Below are positions 1 to 8,889 of a DNA stretch of 64,000 nt, in pieces. Numbering within the stretch: the first letter of the stretch is position 1; each line of letters begins with the position of its first letter. The notes beneath the pieces were generated by a model. It did not search any database. It was not told the DNA's origin and saw nothing but the letters and a program-made list of their open reading frames with translations. Where the stretch lies: positions 372,001-436,000 of the forward strand of contig NZ_NNBJ01000001.1 of assembly GCF_002803085.1 (NCBI RefSeq), read 5' to 3'. The translations under genes and the position numbers were made by a program. Source of the stretch: Streptomyces sp. CB01201. Its GTDB lineage: Bacteria > Actinomycetota > Actinomycetes > Streptomycetales > Streptomycetaceae.

Positions 1-620
1 CCGACGCCGCCCTGGAAGTGGTCGCGACCGAGGGGTACGACGCGCTGACCGTCCGCCGGGTCGCCGCCGTGCTCGGCACCGGTCCGTCGTCGCTGTACGC
101 GCACATTGTCAACAAGGACGACATCGACGATCTGCTGATCGGCAGGCTCTACGCCTCGATCGTGCTCCCCGAGCCGGACCCGGCCGCCTGGCGCGAACAG
201 TTGACGGGTGTGTACACGCAGATCCGCGATCTGTACCTGGAATACCCCGGGGTCTCGCGCGCCGCGCTGGCCATGGTGCCGACCAACCTGGAAACGCTGC
301 GGGTCGGCGAGGGAATCCTGGCGATCCTGCTCGCGGGCGGGATCGAACCGAGGACCGCCGGATGGGCCCGCGACGCGCTCTCCCTCTACGTCAGCGCCTA
401 TGCGCTGGAGCAGTCGATGGTCCGGCGACGGCGCCGGAGCCAGGATCAGGAATGGGTGCTCGGCGACAAGGAGTTGTTGGACCGCTTCACCGCACTGCCG
501 GCGGAGCGATTCCCGCAGACACGACGCCATGCCGCCGAGCTGATCTCCGGTACCGGACACGACCGCTTCGCGTTCACCCTCGGACTGCTCCTGGACAACC
601 TGCGGCCGGCCTCGGACTGA
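1..620 (+). CDS. TetR-family transcriptional regulator (5' end outside window)
   Basis: This is a one-component DNA-binding repressor whose target is unknown. The reading frame is already open at base 3 and reads through the GTG at 18, so the true start lies left of the window. The first visible residues are the TetR helix-turn-helix, including LTVRRVAAVLGTGPSSLYAH followed by the NKDDI stretch typical of the family. The remaining roughly 150 residues are a helical ligand-binding half of normal TetR size. It ends 24 bases before the convergent end of the SDR gene. Regulation of nearby genes is possible but nothing visible proves it. Confidence 0.85.
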   Translation, partial: DAALEVVATEGYDALTVRRVAAVLGTGPSSLYAHIVNKDDIDDLLIGRLYASIVLPEPDPAAWREQLTGVYTQIRDLYLEYPGVSRAALAMVPTNLETLRVGEGILAILLAGGIEPRTAGWARDALSLYVSAYALEQSMVRRRRRSQDQEWVLGDKELLDRFTALPAERFPQTRRHAAELISGTGHDRFAFTLGLLLDNLRPASD

Positions 621-644
621 CGCGGTGGTGACCGTGAGGGGGTA

Positions 645-1385
645 TCACCAGGGCACTACGCCGGCGTCGTTGAAGAACTTGCCGGTCGGGCCGTCGTCGG
701 GCAGCGTCGCGAGTTCGATGGCGATCGCCGCACCCTGTTCGGGGGTGCGCACCCCCTGGAAGCCGTTGAGGTCGGTCGCGACGTAGCCGGGACAGCCGGC
801 GTTGATCAGGATGTTCGTACCGCTCAGCTCCCGGACGTACTGGAGGGTGACGGCGTTCAGGAACGTCTTCGACGGCGCGTACGCCACGGCCACCGGCCCG
901 GCCGTCCGGTCCGCGTCGGGTGCTGACTGGCGGGTGAGGGAGCCGACGCTGCTGGACATGTTCACGATCCGCGGTGCGGCGGAGCGGCGCAACAGGGGCA
1001 GCATCGCGTTGGTGACGCGGATGACGCCGATCACGTTGGTCTCCACGACCGTCAGGACGGTGGCGGGATCGACCCGGGTGGGCTCCTGCGGCATGCCGCC
1101 CGTGATGGCGGCGTTGTTGACGAGCACGTCGAGGCGCCCCGAGCGTTCCTCGATCAGCCGTGCGGCGGCGCTCACGCTCGCGTCGTCGGTCACGTCCAGA
1201 GGCACGCCGAACGCGTCGACGCCGTCCGCGCACAGCCGCTCCACCGCCGCCGCACGCCGCTTCTCGTCGCGGGCGCCGACGCCCACGCTCCACCCGAGGG
1301 CGCCCAGGCCCCGGGCGATCTCGTAGCCGATTCCCTTGTTCGCGCCGGTGACCAGCGCGGTCGTTCGTTCGCTCATGGAGACCAT
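645..1385 (-). CDS. short-chain dehydrogenase/reductase (SDR)
   Basis: This is a cytosolic NAD(P)-dependent oxidoreductase of the classical SDR fold, 246 residues. The cofactor motif TGANKGIG lies at about residues 13-20, NNAA at 90-93, the catalytic Ser near 144-146 and the YAPSK active-site pair at Tyr169/Lys173. The start at 1385 is preceded by AGGAG at a 4-5 base spacing; the Met at 1376 is a weaker alternative. It is divergent from the LysR gene at 1471 with an 85-base gap containing a LysR-type box, so it is probably that regulator's target. The substrate cannot be told from sequence. Confidence 0.9.
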   Translation of the reverse strand: MVSMSERTTALVTGANKGIGYEIARGLGALGWSVGVGARDEKRRAAAVERLCADGVDAFGVPLDVTDDASVSAAARLIEERSGRLDVLVNNAAITGGMPQEPTRVDPATVLTVVETNVIGVIRVTNAMLPLLRRSAAPRIVNMSSSVGSLTRQSAPDADRTAGPVAVAYAPSKTFLNAVTLQYVRELSGTNILINAGCPGYVATDLNGFQGVRTPEQGAAIAIELATLPDDGPTGKFFNDAGVVPW

Positions 1386-1433
1386 GCTGCTCCTGGATCG
1401 CGCGGGGGTCCAAGACCGATCGGGTGCGCGGCG

Positions 1434-1448
1434 ATACCGGCAGGGTAT
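1434..1448. promoter_or_regulatory. LysR-type operator (T-N11-A) in divergent promoter
   Basis: The sequence ATACC-GGCAG-GGTAT is a perfect 5-bp inverted repeat with a 5-bp spacer. T at 1435 and A at 1447 form the T-N11-A signature of LysR binding sites. It sits between the SDR and LysR starts, 22 bases before the LysR ATG, as expected for an autoregulated divergent pair. Confidence 0.6.
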
Positions 1449-1470
1449 TGATCCGCAGTAGCCTGGCCGG

Positions 1471-2322
1471 ATGGAGACCCGGGAGCTGCGCTACTTCGTC
1501 GCTGTCGCCGAGGAGCTGCACTTCGGGCGCGCCGCGCGGCGGCTCGGGATGGCGCAGCCGCCTCTGTCGCGGGCGATCCAGCAGCTCGAACGCCGGCTCG
1601 GGGCGGCACTGCTGGACCGGACCAGCCGCAATGTCACGCTGACGGAAGCCGGCTCGGTGCTGCTGGCCGAGGGCCGGGCGGCCCTCGACGCGGTCGACGC
1701 CGCCGAGCGCCGGACCCGCCGCGCGGGCCTCTTCGCGACCGGCCGTCCCGGCCTGGCCCTGGTCACGAAGGCCAGCGCGTCCAGGGAACTGCTGGCCGAA
1801 CTGCTCGACGCGTACGCCGCCGAACCCGGCGCGGTCCCCGTCGACGTCATCCTGTGCGGCCCGGCCGAGCAGCGACGACTCCTGCGCGAGGGCCGGGCCG
1901 ACGTGGCGCTGCTGCACCGGCCGTTCGACTCGACGGCCGGGCTCCACACCGAAGAGCTCGGCACGGAGGGCCAGGTCCTGGTCCTGCCGGCCGGGCATCC
2001 GCTGACCGTCCGGGCCCATGTGCACATGGCCGACATCACCGCCCTGCCGGGCCTGCCCCTGCCACGCTGGCCCGACCCCGACGGGGCCTATCCGCCCGGG
2101 CCCGGCCCAGAAGTCCGAGACCAGGCACAGCTGTTGCAGCTCGTCGCCCTCGGCCGCGCGTGCGCGGTCGCGCCGGAGTCGTGCCGGGCCCAGCTGCACG
2201 ACGACCTCGCCGCCGTGCCCGTGGTGGACGCGCCGGCCGTCACCACCGTCATCGCCTGGCCTGCGCACAGCCGGTCCAGAGCGGTCGCCGACCTCGTCCG
2301 GACCGCTACACGTCTCCCGTAG
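1471..2322 (+). CDS. LysR-family transcriptional regulator
   Basis: This is a 283-residue LysR regulator. The N-terminal winged helix-turn-helix is clear: ELRYFVAVAEELHFGRAARR followed by the LGMAQPPLSRAIQQLE recognition helix within residues 1-60. The rest is the periplasmic-binding-protein-like effector domain. It is divergent from the SDR gene across a short gap that carries a T-N11-A box. The usual logic is activation of the divergent gene by a small effector, plus autorepression. The effector is unknown. Confidence 0.9.
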   Translation: METRELRYFVAVAEELHFGRAARRLGMAQPPLSRAIQQLERRLGAALLDRTSRNVTLTEAGSVLLAEGRAALDAVDAAERRTRRAGLFATGRPGLALVTKASASRELLAELLDAYAAEPGAVPVDVILCGPAEQRRLLREGRADVALLHRPFDSTAGLHTEELGTEGQVLVLPAGHPLTVRAHVHMADITALPGLPLPRWPDPDGAYPPGPGPEVRDQAQLLQLVALGRACAVAPESCRAQLHDDLAAVPVVDAPAVTTVIAWPAHSRSRAVADLVRTATRLP

Positions 2323-2374
2323 TTCCCAGTTCCCACCCGCCCGGCCGGGTTCCGCCCACCGTGTCCCGGCTCGG

Positions 2375-2470
2375 ACCGGGGCGGCGAAGCGGGGCAGTGA
2401 ACCGGGGCGGCGAAGTGGGGCAGTGAACCGGGGCAGCGAATGGGGGGGCAGCGGACCGGGGCAGCGAAAC
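2375..2470. repeat. 26-bp tandem repeat (about 3.6 units)
   Basis: Units begin with ACCGGGGCGGCGAAG and end with GGGGCAGTGA. Unit 1 (2375-2400) and unit 2 (2401-2426) differ by one base. Unit 3 (2427-2454) is diverged and slightly longer, and a partial unit 4 follows at 2455-2470. The array fills much of the gap between the LysR stop and the FAD-enzyme start. Confidence 0.8.
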
Positions 2471-2556
2471 CCGGGGCTTCCCCGGCGGTGGCGGCCCCCG
2501 GCAGTCCCGGCCCGCGGCGGGGTTCCGCGCGCGATCATCCCGTGTTACCAAGGGGC

Positions 2557-4122
2557 ATGCCCGCACGCACCGCGTTCGCCCGTGAGGTCTACGACGCCGT
2601 CATCGTCGGCGGCGGTCACAACGGCCTGGTCGCCGCCGCCTATCTGGCCCGCGCCGGGAAGTCCGTCCTGGTGCTCGAACGGCTCGGCCGCACCGGTGGC
2701 GCGGCCGTCTCCACGCGCCCGTTCGCGGGGGTGGACGCCCGGCTCTCGCGTTACTCCTATCTCGTCTCGCTGCTGCCCCGGAAGATCGTCGACGATCTCC
2801 GGCTCGACTTCGCGGTCCGCAAGCGCACCGTGTCCTCCTACACGCCGACCCTGCGCGAGGGGCGTCCCGGCGGTCTCCTGGTCGGCGGCGGAGCGGACCG
2901 TACCGCCGCCTCCTTCCGCCAACTGACCGGTTCGGACGCCGAGTTCACCGCCTGGCAGGCGTTCTACGCCACCATGCGGCAGGTCGCCGAGCGGGTCTTC
3001 CCCACCCTCACCGAGCCGCTGCCCACCGCCGCCGCGCTGCGTGCGCGGGTCGGTGACGACGCGGCCTGGCGGATGCTCTTCGAGGAGCCCATCGGCGTCG
3101 CCGTGGAGGACCGCTTCCGCGACGACCTGGTCCGCGGAGTCGTCCTCACGGACGCCCTGATCGGCACCTTCGCCGACGCCCACGACCCCTCCCTCGCCCA
3201 GAACCGCTGCTTCCTCTACCACGTCATCGGCCAGGGCACGGGCGACTGGGACGTCCCGGTCGGCGGCATGGGCGCCCTCACCGACGCCCTCGCCCAGGCC
3301 GCGCGCTCGGCCGGCGCGGAAATCGCCACCGGGCACGAGGTGACCGCGATCCGCACCGACGGGACCGAGGCCGAAGTCGACTACGCCACGGCCGAGGACA
3401 CCGGCGCGGTGGCCGCCCGGCACGTCCTGGTGAACGCCTCGCCCCAGGCCCTCGCGGCGCTCACCGGGCAGGCGCCGCCCGAGGCCGCCGAGGGCGCCCA
3501 GCTAAAGGTCAACATGCTGCTCAGGCGGCTGCCCCGGCTCCGCGACACGTCCGTCGACCCGCGCGAGGCCTTCGCCGGAACCTTCCACATCGCCGAGGGA
3601 TACGGCCAGTTGGCGACCGCGTACGCCGAGGCCGCGCGGGGCCGACTGCCCGCCGCCCCGCCCTCGGAGATCTACTGCCACTCCCTGACCGACCCGACGA
3701 TCCTCGGTCCCGAACTCGCCGGGCAGGGCTACCAGACCCTCACCCTGTTCGGTCTGCACACACCGGCCCGGCTGTTCGCCGAGGACAACGACAAGGCGCG
3801 CGAACTCCTCCTCGCCGCGACCCTCGCCCAACTGGACGCCCATCTCGACGAGCCGCTCGCCGACTGCCTGGCCCGGGACGCCGACGGCCGCCCCTGCATC
3901 GAGGCGAAGACGCCGCTCGACCTGGAGCGCGATCTGCGGCTGCCCGGTGGAAACATCTTCCACCGCGCACTCGCCTTCCCCTACGCCCAGGCGTCGACCG
4001 GCCGCTGGGGCGTCGAGACGGCCCACCCGAACGTCCTGCTGTGCGGGGCCGGTGCCGTACGCGGCGGCGGGGTGAGCGGCATTCCGGGGCACAACGCGGC
4101 CATGGCCGTCCTCGGGCACTGA
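2557..4122 (+). CDS. FAD-dependent oxidoreductase, phytoene-desaturase-like
   Basis: This is a flavoprotein amine-oxidase/phytoene dehydrogenase-type enzyme of about 521 residues. The N-terminal dinucleotide-binding motif VIVGGGHNGLVAAAYLARAG is followed by the E-R-G-R-x-G-G type second motif (LERLGRTGGA). The C-terminal FAD-closing segment reads LLCGAGAVRGGGVSGIPGHN. It resembles the PYROXD2-like branch more than true carotenoid desaturases, and no carotenoid genes are nearby. The start at ATG 2557 has AAGGGG only one base upstream, which is tight; in-frame codons continue upstream to 2440, so the start is uncertain. The substrate is unknown. Confidence 0.85.
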   Translation: MPARTAFAREVYDAVIVGGGHNGLVAAAYLARAGKSVLVLERLGRTGGAAVSTRPFAGVDARLSRYSYLVSLLPRKIVDDLRLDFAVRKRTVSSYTPTLREGRPGGLLVGGGADRTAASFRQLTGSDAEFTAWQAFYATMRQVAERVFPTLTEPLPTAAALRARVGDDAAWRMLFEEPIGVAVEDRFRDDLVRGVVLTDALIGTFADAHDPSLAQNRCFLYHVIGQGTGDWDVPVGGMGALTDALAQAARSAGAEIATGHEVTAIRTDGTEAEVDYATAEDTGAVAARHVLVNASPQALAALTGQAPPEAAEGAQLKVNMLLRRLPRLRDTSVDPREAFAGTFHIAEGYGQLATAYAEAARGRLPAAPPSEIYCHSLTDPTILGPELAGQGYQTLTLFGLHTPARLFAEDNDKARELLLAATLAQLDAHLDEPLADCLARDADGRPCIEAKTPLDLERDLRLPGGNIFHRALAFPYAQASTGRWGVETAHPNVLLCGAGAVRGGGVSGIPGHNAAMAVLGH

Positions 4123-4185
4123 CGCGGAGCCTTCGCCGCCGGCCGGCGAGCAGGGGCGGGTCCGCCAACTGCCGCCGAAAGGACG

Positions 4186-5955
4186 TCAGTTCGTGGATCT
4201 CGTCCAGCCGGCCGCCTCGATCCGGGCGGCATCGGTCGGCCGCAGCTCGTCGAACAGCACCCGGCCGCCGTCGGCAACCCGCAGCCCGTCGACATACACC
4301 CCGCGCCCCACATACCGCGGCCCGGTCGTGTACCGCCAGCGCAGCCGCACCGACCGGTCCCGCCAGGCGGCCAGGTCCGCGCCCGCCTCGTGCCAGACCC
4401 GCCCGGACCACCCGGTCACCGACCCGCAGGGATGCTCCCGGGGTGCTCCGCCGGGGCTGAGGGTGGTGAACGGTACGGGCCGCCAGGTCGCCCCGGTGTC
4501 CGTCGAGGCCTCCAGGGCGAGCGTGCCCACGCCCGGCTCGGTGTCCCACCACAAGGAGAGGCCGAGTCGCCCCCGGCCGGACCCGAACCGGCATGCGGGC
4601 AGGGTGAGCGTGGCCGTGGTGGCGGGCTCCATCCCGGCGAACCAGGCGGCGCCGCCGTGCGCGGTGCGGACCGGGACGGCCCGCGCGAGCGCGTCGCCCG
4701 CGGCCACCCGAGGTGCCGATCCGGTACGCCAAGTGCGCACCGGGTGAACGGAGTTGGCGAGCACCACCAGGAAGGTGTCGGTGCTGGGGTCGATGACGAC
4801 GCTGGTGCCGGTGAACCCGGTGTGCCCCGCGCTGTGCGGCGTGGCCATCGCGCCCATGTACCAGTGCTGGTAGAGCTCGAAGCCCAGGCCGTGCTCATGG
4901 CCGGGGAAGGCCGTGTTGAAGTTCCTGAACAGCAGGTCGACGGAGGCGGGGCGCAGGATGCGGGCCCGGCCGTAGGCGCCGCCGTTCAGGAGCGTCCGGG
5001 CGAGGACCGCGAGGTCCCAGGCGCAGGAGAACACCCCGGCGTGGCCCGCGACCCCGCCGAGGCAGTACGCGTTCTCGTCGTGGACCTCGCCCCACACCAT
5101 GCCCCGGTCGATCCCGGACCAGGGCTTGCGGGCGTCCTCGGTCGCGGCGATCCCCGGCTTCCAGGACGCGGGCGGGTTGTAGCGCGTGCGGCGCATCCCG
5201 AGCGGAGCGGTGATCCCGTCGTGGAGCAGGGCGTCCAGGGGGCGGCCGGTGATCTTCTCCAGGACCAGTTGGAGCGAGATCAGGTTGAGGTCGGAGTAGA
5301 GATAGGCGGTGCCCGGCGGGCTCGCCGGAGGCTCGTTCCGGACGAGTTGCAGCCGGTCCTCGTGCGTCGCCGCCCCGTAGAGCGGGATCCAGGACGGGAA
5401 ACCCGAGGTGTGCGTGAGCAACTGCCGTACCGTGACGGCCTGTTTGCCCGCCGCCCCGAACTCGGGCAGATACGCGGCGACCCGCTCCTCCAGGGCGAGC
5501 GCGCCCCGCTCGATCTGCTGGACGGCGAGCAGCGAGGTGAACAGCTTGGAGAGGGACGCCAGGTCGTACACCGTGTCCTCGGCCGCCGCGATCCGCCGGC
5601 CGGGCGGGAGTTCCACCGCGGTGTCGCTCTTCTCGTCGTACGCCGCGTACCGGACCGCGTCGCCGATGGCCTGGTGCAGGGCCACCGTGCCGCCGCGCCC
5701 CGCGAGCAGCACCGCCCCCGCGTACCAGGGGTGGTCGGGGGAGGGGCCGAGGAACGTCCGGGCGTCCGCCACCAGGCGGTCCAGGTGCTCGGGGAGCAGC
5801 CCGGCCCGCTCGGCGGAGCCGCGCCGCAGTGTGCGGCCCCGGCCCGCGGCCACCGCCGTACCCGGTGGGGAACCCGCCATCAGCGCACCTCCCAGCGCCA
5901 TGGCCGCACCGGCCAGCCGTCGTCTGCCGAGGCCGCCCCGGACTTCCCCGGCCAT
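4186..5955 (-). CDS. exported serine hydrolase (beta-lactamase/PBP-like) with C-terminal beta domain
   Basis: This is a secreted penicillin-binding-protein-type hydrolase of 589 residues. The N-terminus carries a Tat-like signal (RRRLAGAAMALGGALMAG, ending near AVAAG). The catalytic SxxK motif appears as SLSK in YDLASLSKLFTSLL, and a Tyr-Ser-Asp element (YLYSDLN) follows. The last about 150 residues form a beta-rich tail unlike the catalytic domain, perhaps carbohydrate-binding. ATG 5955 follows an AAGGGT ribosome site; a GTG four bases upstream is out of register for that spacing. It is divergent from the flavoenzyme at 6152. The substrate (peptidoglycan peptide, ester or amide) is not decided by sequence. 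Confidence 0.85.
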   Translation of the reverse strand: MAGEVRGGLGRRRLAGAAMALGGALMAGSPPGTAVAAGRGRTLRRGSAERAGLLPEHLDRLVADARTFLGPSPDHPWYAGAVLLAGRGGTVALHQAIGDAVRYAAYDEKSDTAVELPPGRRIAAAEDTVYDLASLSKLFTSLLAVQQIERGALALEERVAAYLPEFGAAGKQAVTVRQLLTHTSGFPSWIPLYGAATHEDRLQLVRNEPPASPPGTAYLYSDLNLISLQLVLEKITGRPLDALLHDGITAPLGMRRTRYNPPASWKPGIAATEDARKPWSGIDRGMVWGEVHDENAYCLGGVAGHAGVFSCAWDLAVLARTLLNGGAYGRARILRPASVDLLFRNFNTAFPGHEHGLGFELYQHWYMGAMATPHSAGHTGFTGTSVVIDPSTDTFLVVLANSVHPVRTWRTGSAPRVAAGDALARAVPVRTAHGGAAWFAGMEPATTATLTLPACRFGSGRGRLGLSLWWDTEPGVGTLALEASTDTGATWRPVPFTTLSPGGAPREHPCGSVTGWSGRVWHEAGADLAAWRDRSVRLRWRYTTGPRYVGRGVYVDGLRVADGGRVLFDELRPTDAARIEAAGWTRSTN

Positions 5956-6089
5956 CGCCACGCACCCTTCTCGACGCGCCGGTCCGACGCGGTGAAAGTA
6001 TCTTTCGCGATCACATCGCGCTCCGGAAACTTTCTGCCCCGGCCGTGCCCGTGTCAATGATCCGGCGCACCGCGCCGCCCGGCGCAAAG

Positions 6090-6111
6090 AAACTGACGCA
6101 GCATCAGAAAA
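6090..6111. promoter_or_regulatory. operator copy A (shared with 14572-14593)
   Basis: The layout is AAACTGAC-N2-AG-N2-TCAGAAAA, with palindromic arms CTGA (6093-6096) and TCAG (6104-6107). It lies 41 bases before the flavoenzyme ATG at 6152. It matches the copy at 14572-14593 at 18 of 22 positions. The size and symmetry suit a TetR-type repressor, whose identity is unknown. Confidence 0.6.
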
Positions 6112-6151
6112 TCTCTTCCTTCGTCGCCCCCGCTGCGGCATCCTGCGCCCC

Positions 6152-7261
6152 ATGCAGACGGAGCTGAGCAAGAAACTGGGAGTCGAGCACGCCGTCTTCG
6201 GCTTCACGCCGTTCCCTGCGGTGGCCGCGGCCATCACCCGGGCCGGCGGATTCGGTGTGCTCGGCGCGGTCCGCTACACGGCCCCCGACGACCTCGCGCG
6301 CGACCTCGACTGGATGCAGGAGCACACCGACGGACTGCCCTACGGCCTCGATGTGGTGATGCCCGCCACCAAGGTCGAGGGGGTCGGCGAGGCCGAGATC
6401 GAGGCCATGATCCCCGAGGGGCACCGCCAGTTCGTGCGGGACACCCTCGCCAAGCACGGCGTGCCCGAACTCGCCGAGGGCGAGGCCTCGGGCTGGCGCA
6501 TCACGGGCTGGATGGAGCAGGTGGCCCGCAGCCAGCTCGACGTCGCCTTCGGCTATCCGATCAAGCTGCTCGCCAACGCGCTCGGTTCGCCGCCCGCCGA
6601 TGTCGTACGGCGCGCCCACGACCAGGGCGTGCTCGTCGCCGCGCTCGCGGGCAGCGCCCGCCACGCCCGCCATCACGCCGATGCGGGCATCGACATCGTG
6701 GTGGCCCAGGGCTACGAGGCGGGCGGCCACACCGGAGAGATCGCCACCATGGTGCTCGTCCCCGAAGTCGTCGAGGCGGTGGGCCCGCTCCCGGTGCTCG
6801 CGGCCGGCGGCATCGGCAGCGGCGAGCAGATCGCCGCCGGGCTCGCGCTCGGCGCCCAGGGCGTCTGGCTCGGCTCGCTGTGGCTCACGGCCACCGAGGC
6901 CGACCTGCACTCCCGCGCGCTGACCGGCAAGCTCCTCGCCGCCGGATCCGGCGACACCGTCCGCTCGCGCGCCCTCACCGGCAAACCCGCCCGCCAGCTG
7001 CGCACCGAGTGGACCGACGCCTGGGACGACCCGGCCGGACCCGGCACCCTGCCCATGCCGTTGCAGGGCCTGCTCGTCGCCGAGGCCGTATCACGCATCC
7101 AGAAGTACGAGGTCCAGCCGCTGCTCGGCACCCCGGTCGGGCAGATCGTGGGGAGGATGACCGCCGAGCGCACGGTCCAGGAGACCTTCGACGAGCTGAC
7201 GCGCGGCTTCGAGCGCGCCGTCGACCGCATCAACCGCATCGCCGGGAGGGACGCCCGATGA
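6152..7261 (+). CDS. NAD(P)H-dependent flavin oxidoreductase / nitronate monooxygenase family
   Basis: This is a 369-residue TIM-barrel FMN enzyme of the nitronate monooxygenase/2-nitropropane dioxygenase family. Diagnostic stretches are VAQGYEAGGHTGEIATMVLV and the phosphate-binding LAAGGIGSGEQIAAGLALGA. In actinomycetes these proteins often sit in acyl-CoA catabolic clusters and may act as enoyl or quinone reductases rather than on nitronates. The stop overlaps the next start (ATGA at 7258-7261), so it is co-translated with the acyl-CoA synthetase. Operator copy A sits just upstream. Confidence 0.88.
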   Translation: MQTELSKKLGVEHAVFGFTPFPAVAAAITRAGGFGVLGAVRYTAPDDLARDLDWMQEHTDGLPYGLDVVMPATKVEGVGEAEIEAMIPEGHRQFVRDTLAKHGVPELAEGEASGWRITGWMEQVARSQLDVAFGYPIKLLANALGSPPADVVRRAHDQGVLVAALAGSARHARHHADAGIDIVVAQGYEAGGHTGEIATMVLVPEVVEAVGPLPVLAAGGIGSGEQIAAGLALGAQGVWLGSLWLTATEADLHSRALTGKLLAAGSGDTVRSRALTGKPARQLRTEWTDAWDDPAGPGTLPMPLQGLLVAEAVSRIQKYEVQPLLGTPVGQIVGRMTAERTVQETFDELTRGFERAVDRINRIAGRDAR

Positions 7262-8808
7262 ACCAGCCGCCCAACGGATTCTGGGCCCAGGCCGCCGCCG
7301 ACCCCGAACGCCCCGTCCTCATCGCCCCGGACGGCGAGGAGTGGACCGCGGGCCGGCTGCACGGCGCCGTCAACCAACTCGTCCACGGGCTGCGGGCGGC
7401 GGGCCTGGAGCGCGGCGACGCCTTCGCCGTGGTGCTGCCCAACGGCGTCGAGTTCTTCACCGCCTATCTCGCCGCGTCCCAGGCCGGGTTCTACCTGGTA
7501 CCCGTCAACCACCACCTGGTCGGCCCCGAGATCGCCTGGATCGTCGCGGACTCCGGCGCCAAGGTCCTCATCGCACACGAGCGGTTCGCGGACGCGGCCA
7601 CCGCGGCGGCCGACGAGGCGGAGCTGCCCGCCTCCCACCGCTACGCCGTCGGCGCGGTCCCCGGCTTCTCGCCGTACGCCCAACTCCTGTCCGGGCAGCC
7701 CGAGTCGGTACCCGGCGACCGCACCCTCGGGTGGGTCATGAACTACACCTCCGGCACCACCGGGCGCCCGCGCGGCATCCGGCGCCCGCTGCCCGGCAAG
7801 CTGCCCGAGGAGACCTACCTCGGCGGCTTCCTCGGCATCTTCGGCATCAAGCCGTTCGAGGACAACGTGCACCTGGTGTGCTCACCGCTCTACCACACGG
7901 CCGTCCTCCAGTTCGCGGGCGCCTCCCTGCACATCGGGCACCGCATCGTCCTGATGGACAAGTGGACGCCCCAGGAGATGCTGCGGCTCATCGACGAACA
8001 GGCCTGTACCCACACCCACATGGTGCCGACCCAGTTCCACCGGCTGCTCTCGCTCCCCGCCGAGGTGCGCGAACGCTACGACGTGTCCTCGATGCGGCAC
8101 GCCATCCACGGCGCCGCGCCCTGCCCCGACCACGTCAAACGCGCCATGATCGAGTGGTGGGGAAGCTGCGTCGAGGAGTACTACGCGGCCAGCGAGGGCG
8201 GCGGCGCCTTCGCCACCGCCGAGGACTGGCTGAAGAAGCCCGGCACGGTCGGAAAGGCCTGGCCCATCAGCGAGTTGGCGATCTTCGACGACGACGGCAA
8301 CCGGCTGCCGGCGGGGGAGCTGGGCACGGTCTACATGAAGATGTCGACCGGCGGCTTCAGCTACCACAAGGACGAGACCAAGACGCGCAAGAACCGCATC
8401 GGCGACTTCTTCACCGTCGGCGACCTCGGCTGTCTCGACGAGGACGGCTACCTCTTCCTGCGCGACCGCAAGATCGACATGATCATCTCGGGCGGTGTCA
8501 ACATCTACCCCGCCGAGATCGAGGCCGCGCTCCTCACCCACCCGGCCGTCGCGGACGCCGCCGCCTTCGGCATCCCGCACGCCGACTGGGGCGAGGAGGT
8601 CAAGGCCGTCGTGGAGGTGGCCGAGGGCGTCGGGGCGGGCGACGACCTCGCGGCCGCGATCCTCGCCCACTGCGAGGGCCGGCTGGCCGCGTACAAGCGG
8701 CCCAGGACCGTCGACTTCATCGAGACGATGCCGCGCGACCCGAACGGCAAGCTCTACAAGCGAAGGCTGCGCGAGCCGTACTGGGAAGGCCACGAGCGGG
8801 CGATGTGA
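7258..8808 (+). CDS. acyl-CoA synthetase (AMP-forming)
   Basis: This is an ANL-superfamily ligase of 516 residues that activates a carboxylic acid as acyl-AMP and then as the CoA thioester. The P-loop motif is NYTSGTTGRPRGIRR, A8 is RDRKIDMIISGGVNIYP, and the C-terminal catalytic lysine motif is PRDPNGKLYKRRLR. The ATG overlaps the stop of the flavoenzyme gene by four bases, which fixes the start and implies an operon. Substrate class (fatty, branched, cyclic) is not predictable by eye. The neighbouring sterol-type genes suggest a hydrophobic or cyclic acid. Confidence 0.92.
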   Translation: MNQPPNGFWAQAAADPERPVLIAPDGEEWTAGRLHGAVNQLVHGLRAAGLERGDAFAVVLPNGVEFFTAYLAASQAGFYLVPVNHHLVGPEIAWIVADSGAKVLIAHERFADAATAAADEAELPASHRYAVGAVPGFSPYAQLLSGQPESVPGDRTLGWVMNYTSGTTGRPRGIRRPLPGKLPEETYLGGFLGIFGIKPFEDNVHLVCSPLYHTAVLQFAGASLHIGHRIVLMDKWTPQEMLRLIDEQACTHTHMVPTQFHRLLSLPAEVRERYDVSSMRHAIHGAAPCPDHVKRAMIEWWGSCVEEYYAASEGGGAFATAEDWLKKPGTVGKAWPISELAIFDDDGNRLPAGELGTVYMKMSTGGFSYHKDETKTRKNRIGDFFTVGDLGCLDEDGYLFLRDRKIDMIISGGVNIYPAEIEAALLTHPAVADAAAFGIPHADWGEEVKAVVEVAEGVGAGDDLAAAILAHCEGRLAAYKRPRTVDFIETMPRDPNGKLYKRRLREPYWEGHERAM

Positions 8809-8889
8809 CCCGGCGCGCCCCGCCCCGCGAGCCCCAGTCCGGGCGGCCGGACGGTTGACCCCGGCCGTCCGGCCGCCCAGGATCCAGCC

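Noticed and set aside
574..2538. Long open frame antisense to the SDR and LysR genes
   Set aside because: It is Arg/Pro/Gly-rich with no motif and mirrors the codon bias of the true genes; the SDR and LysR frames carry clear domain motifs.
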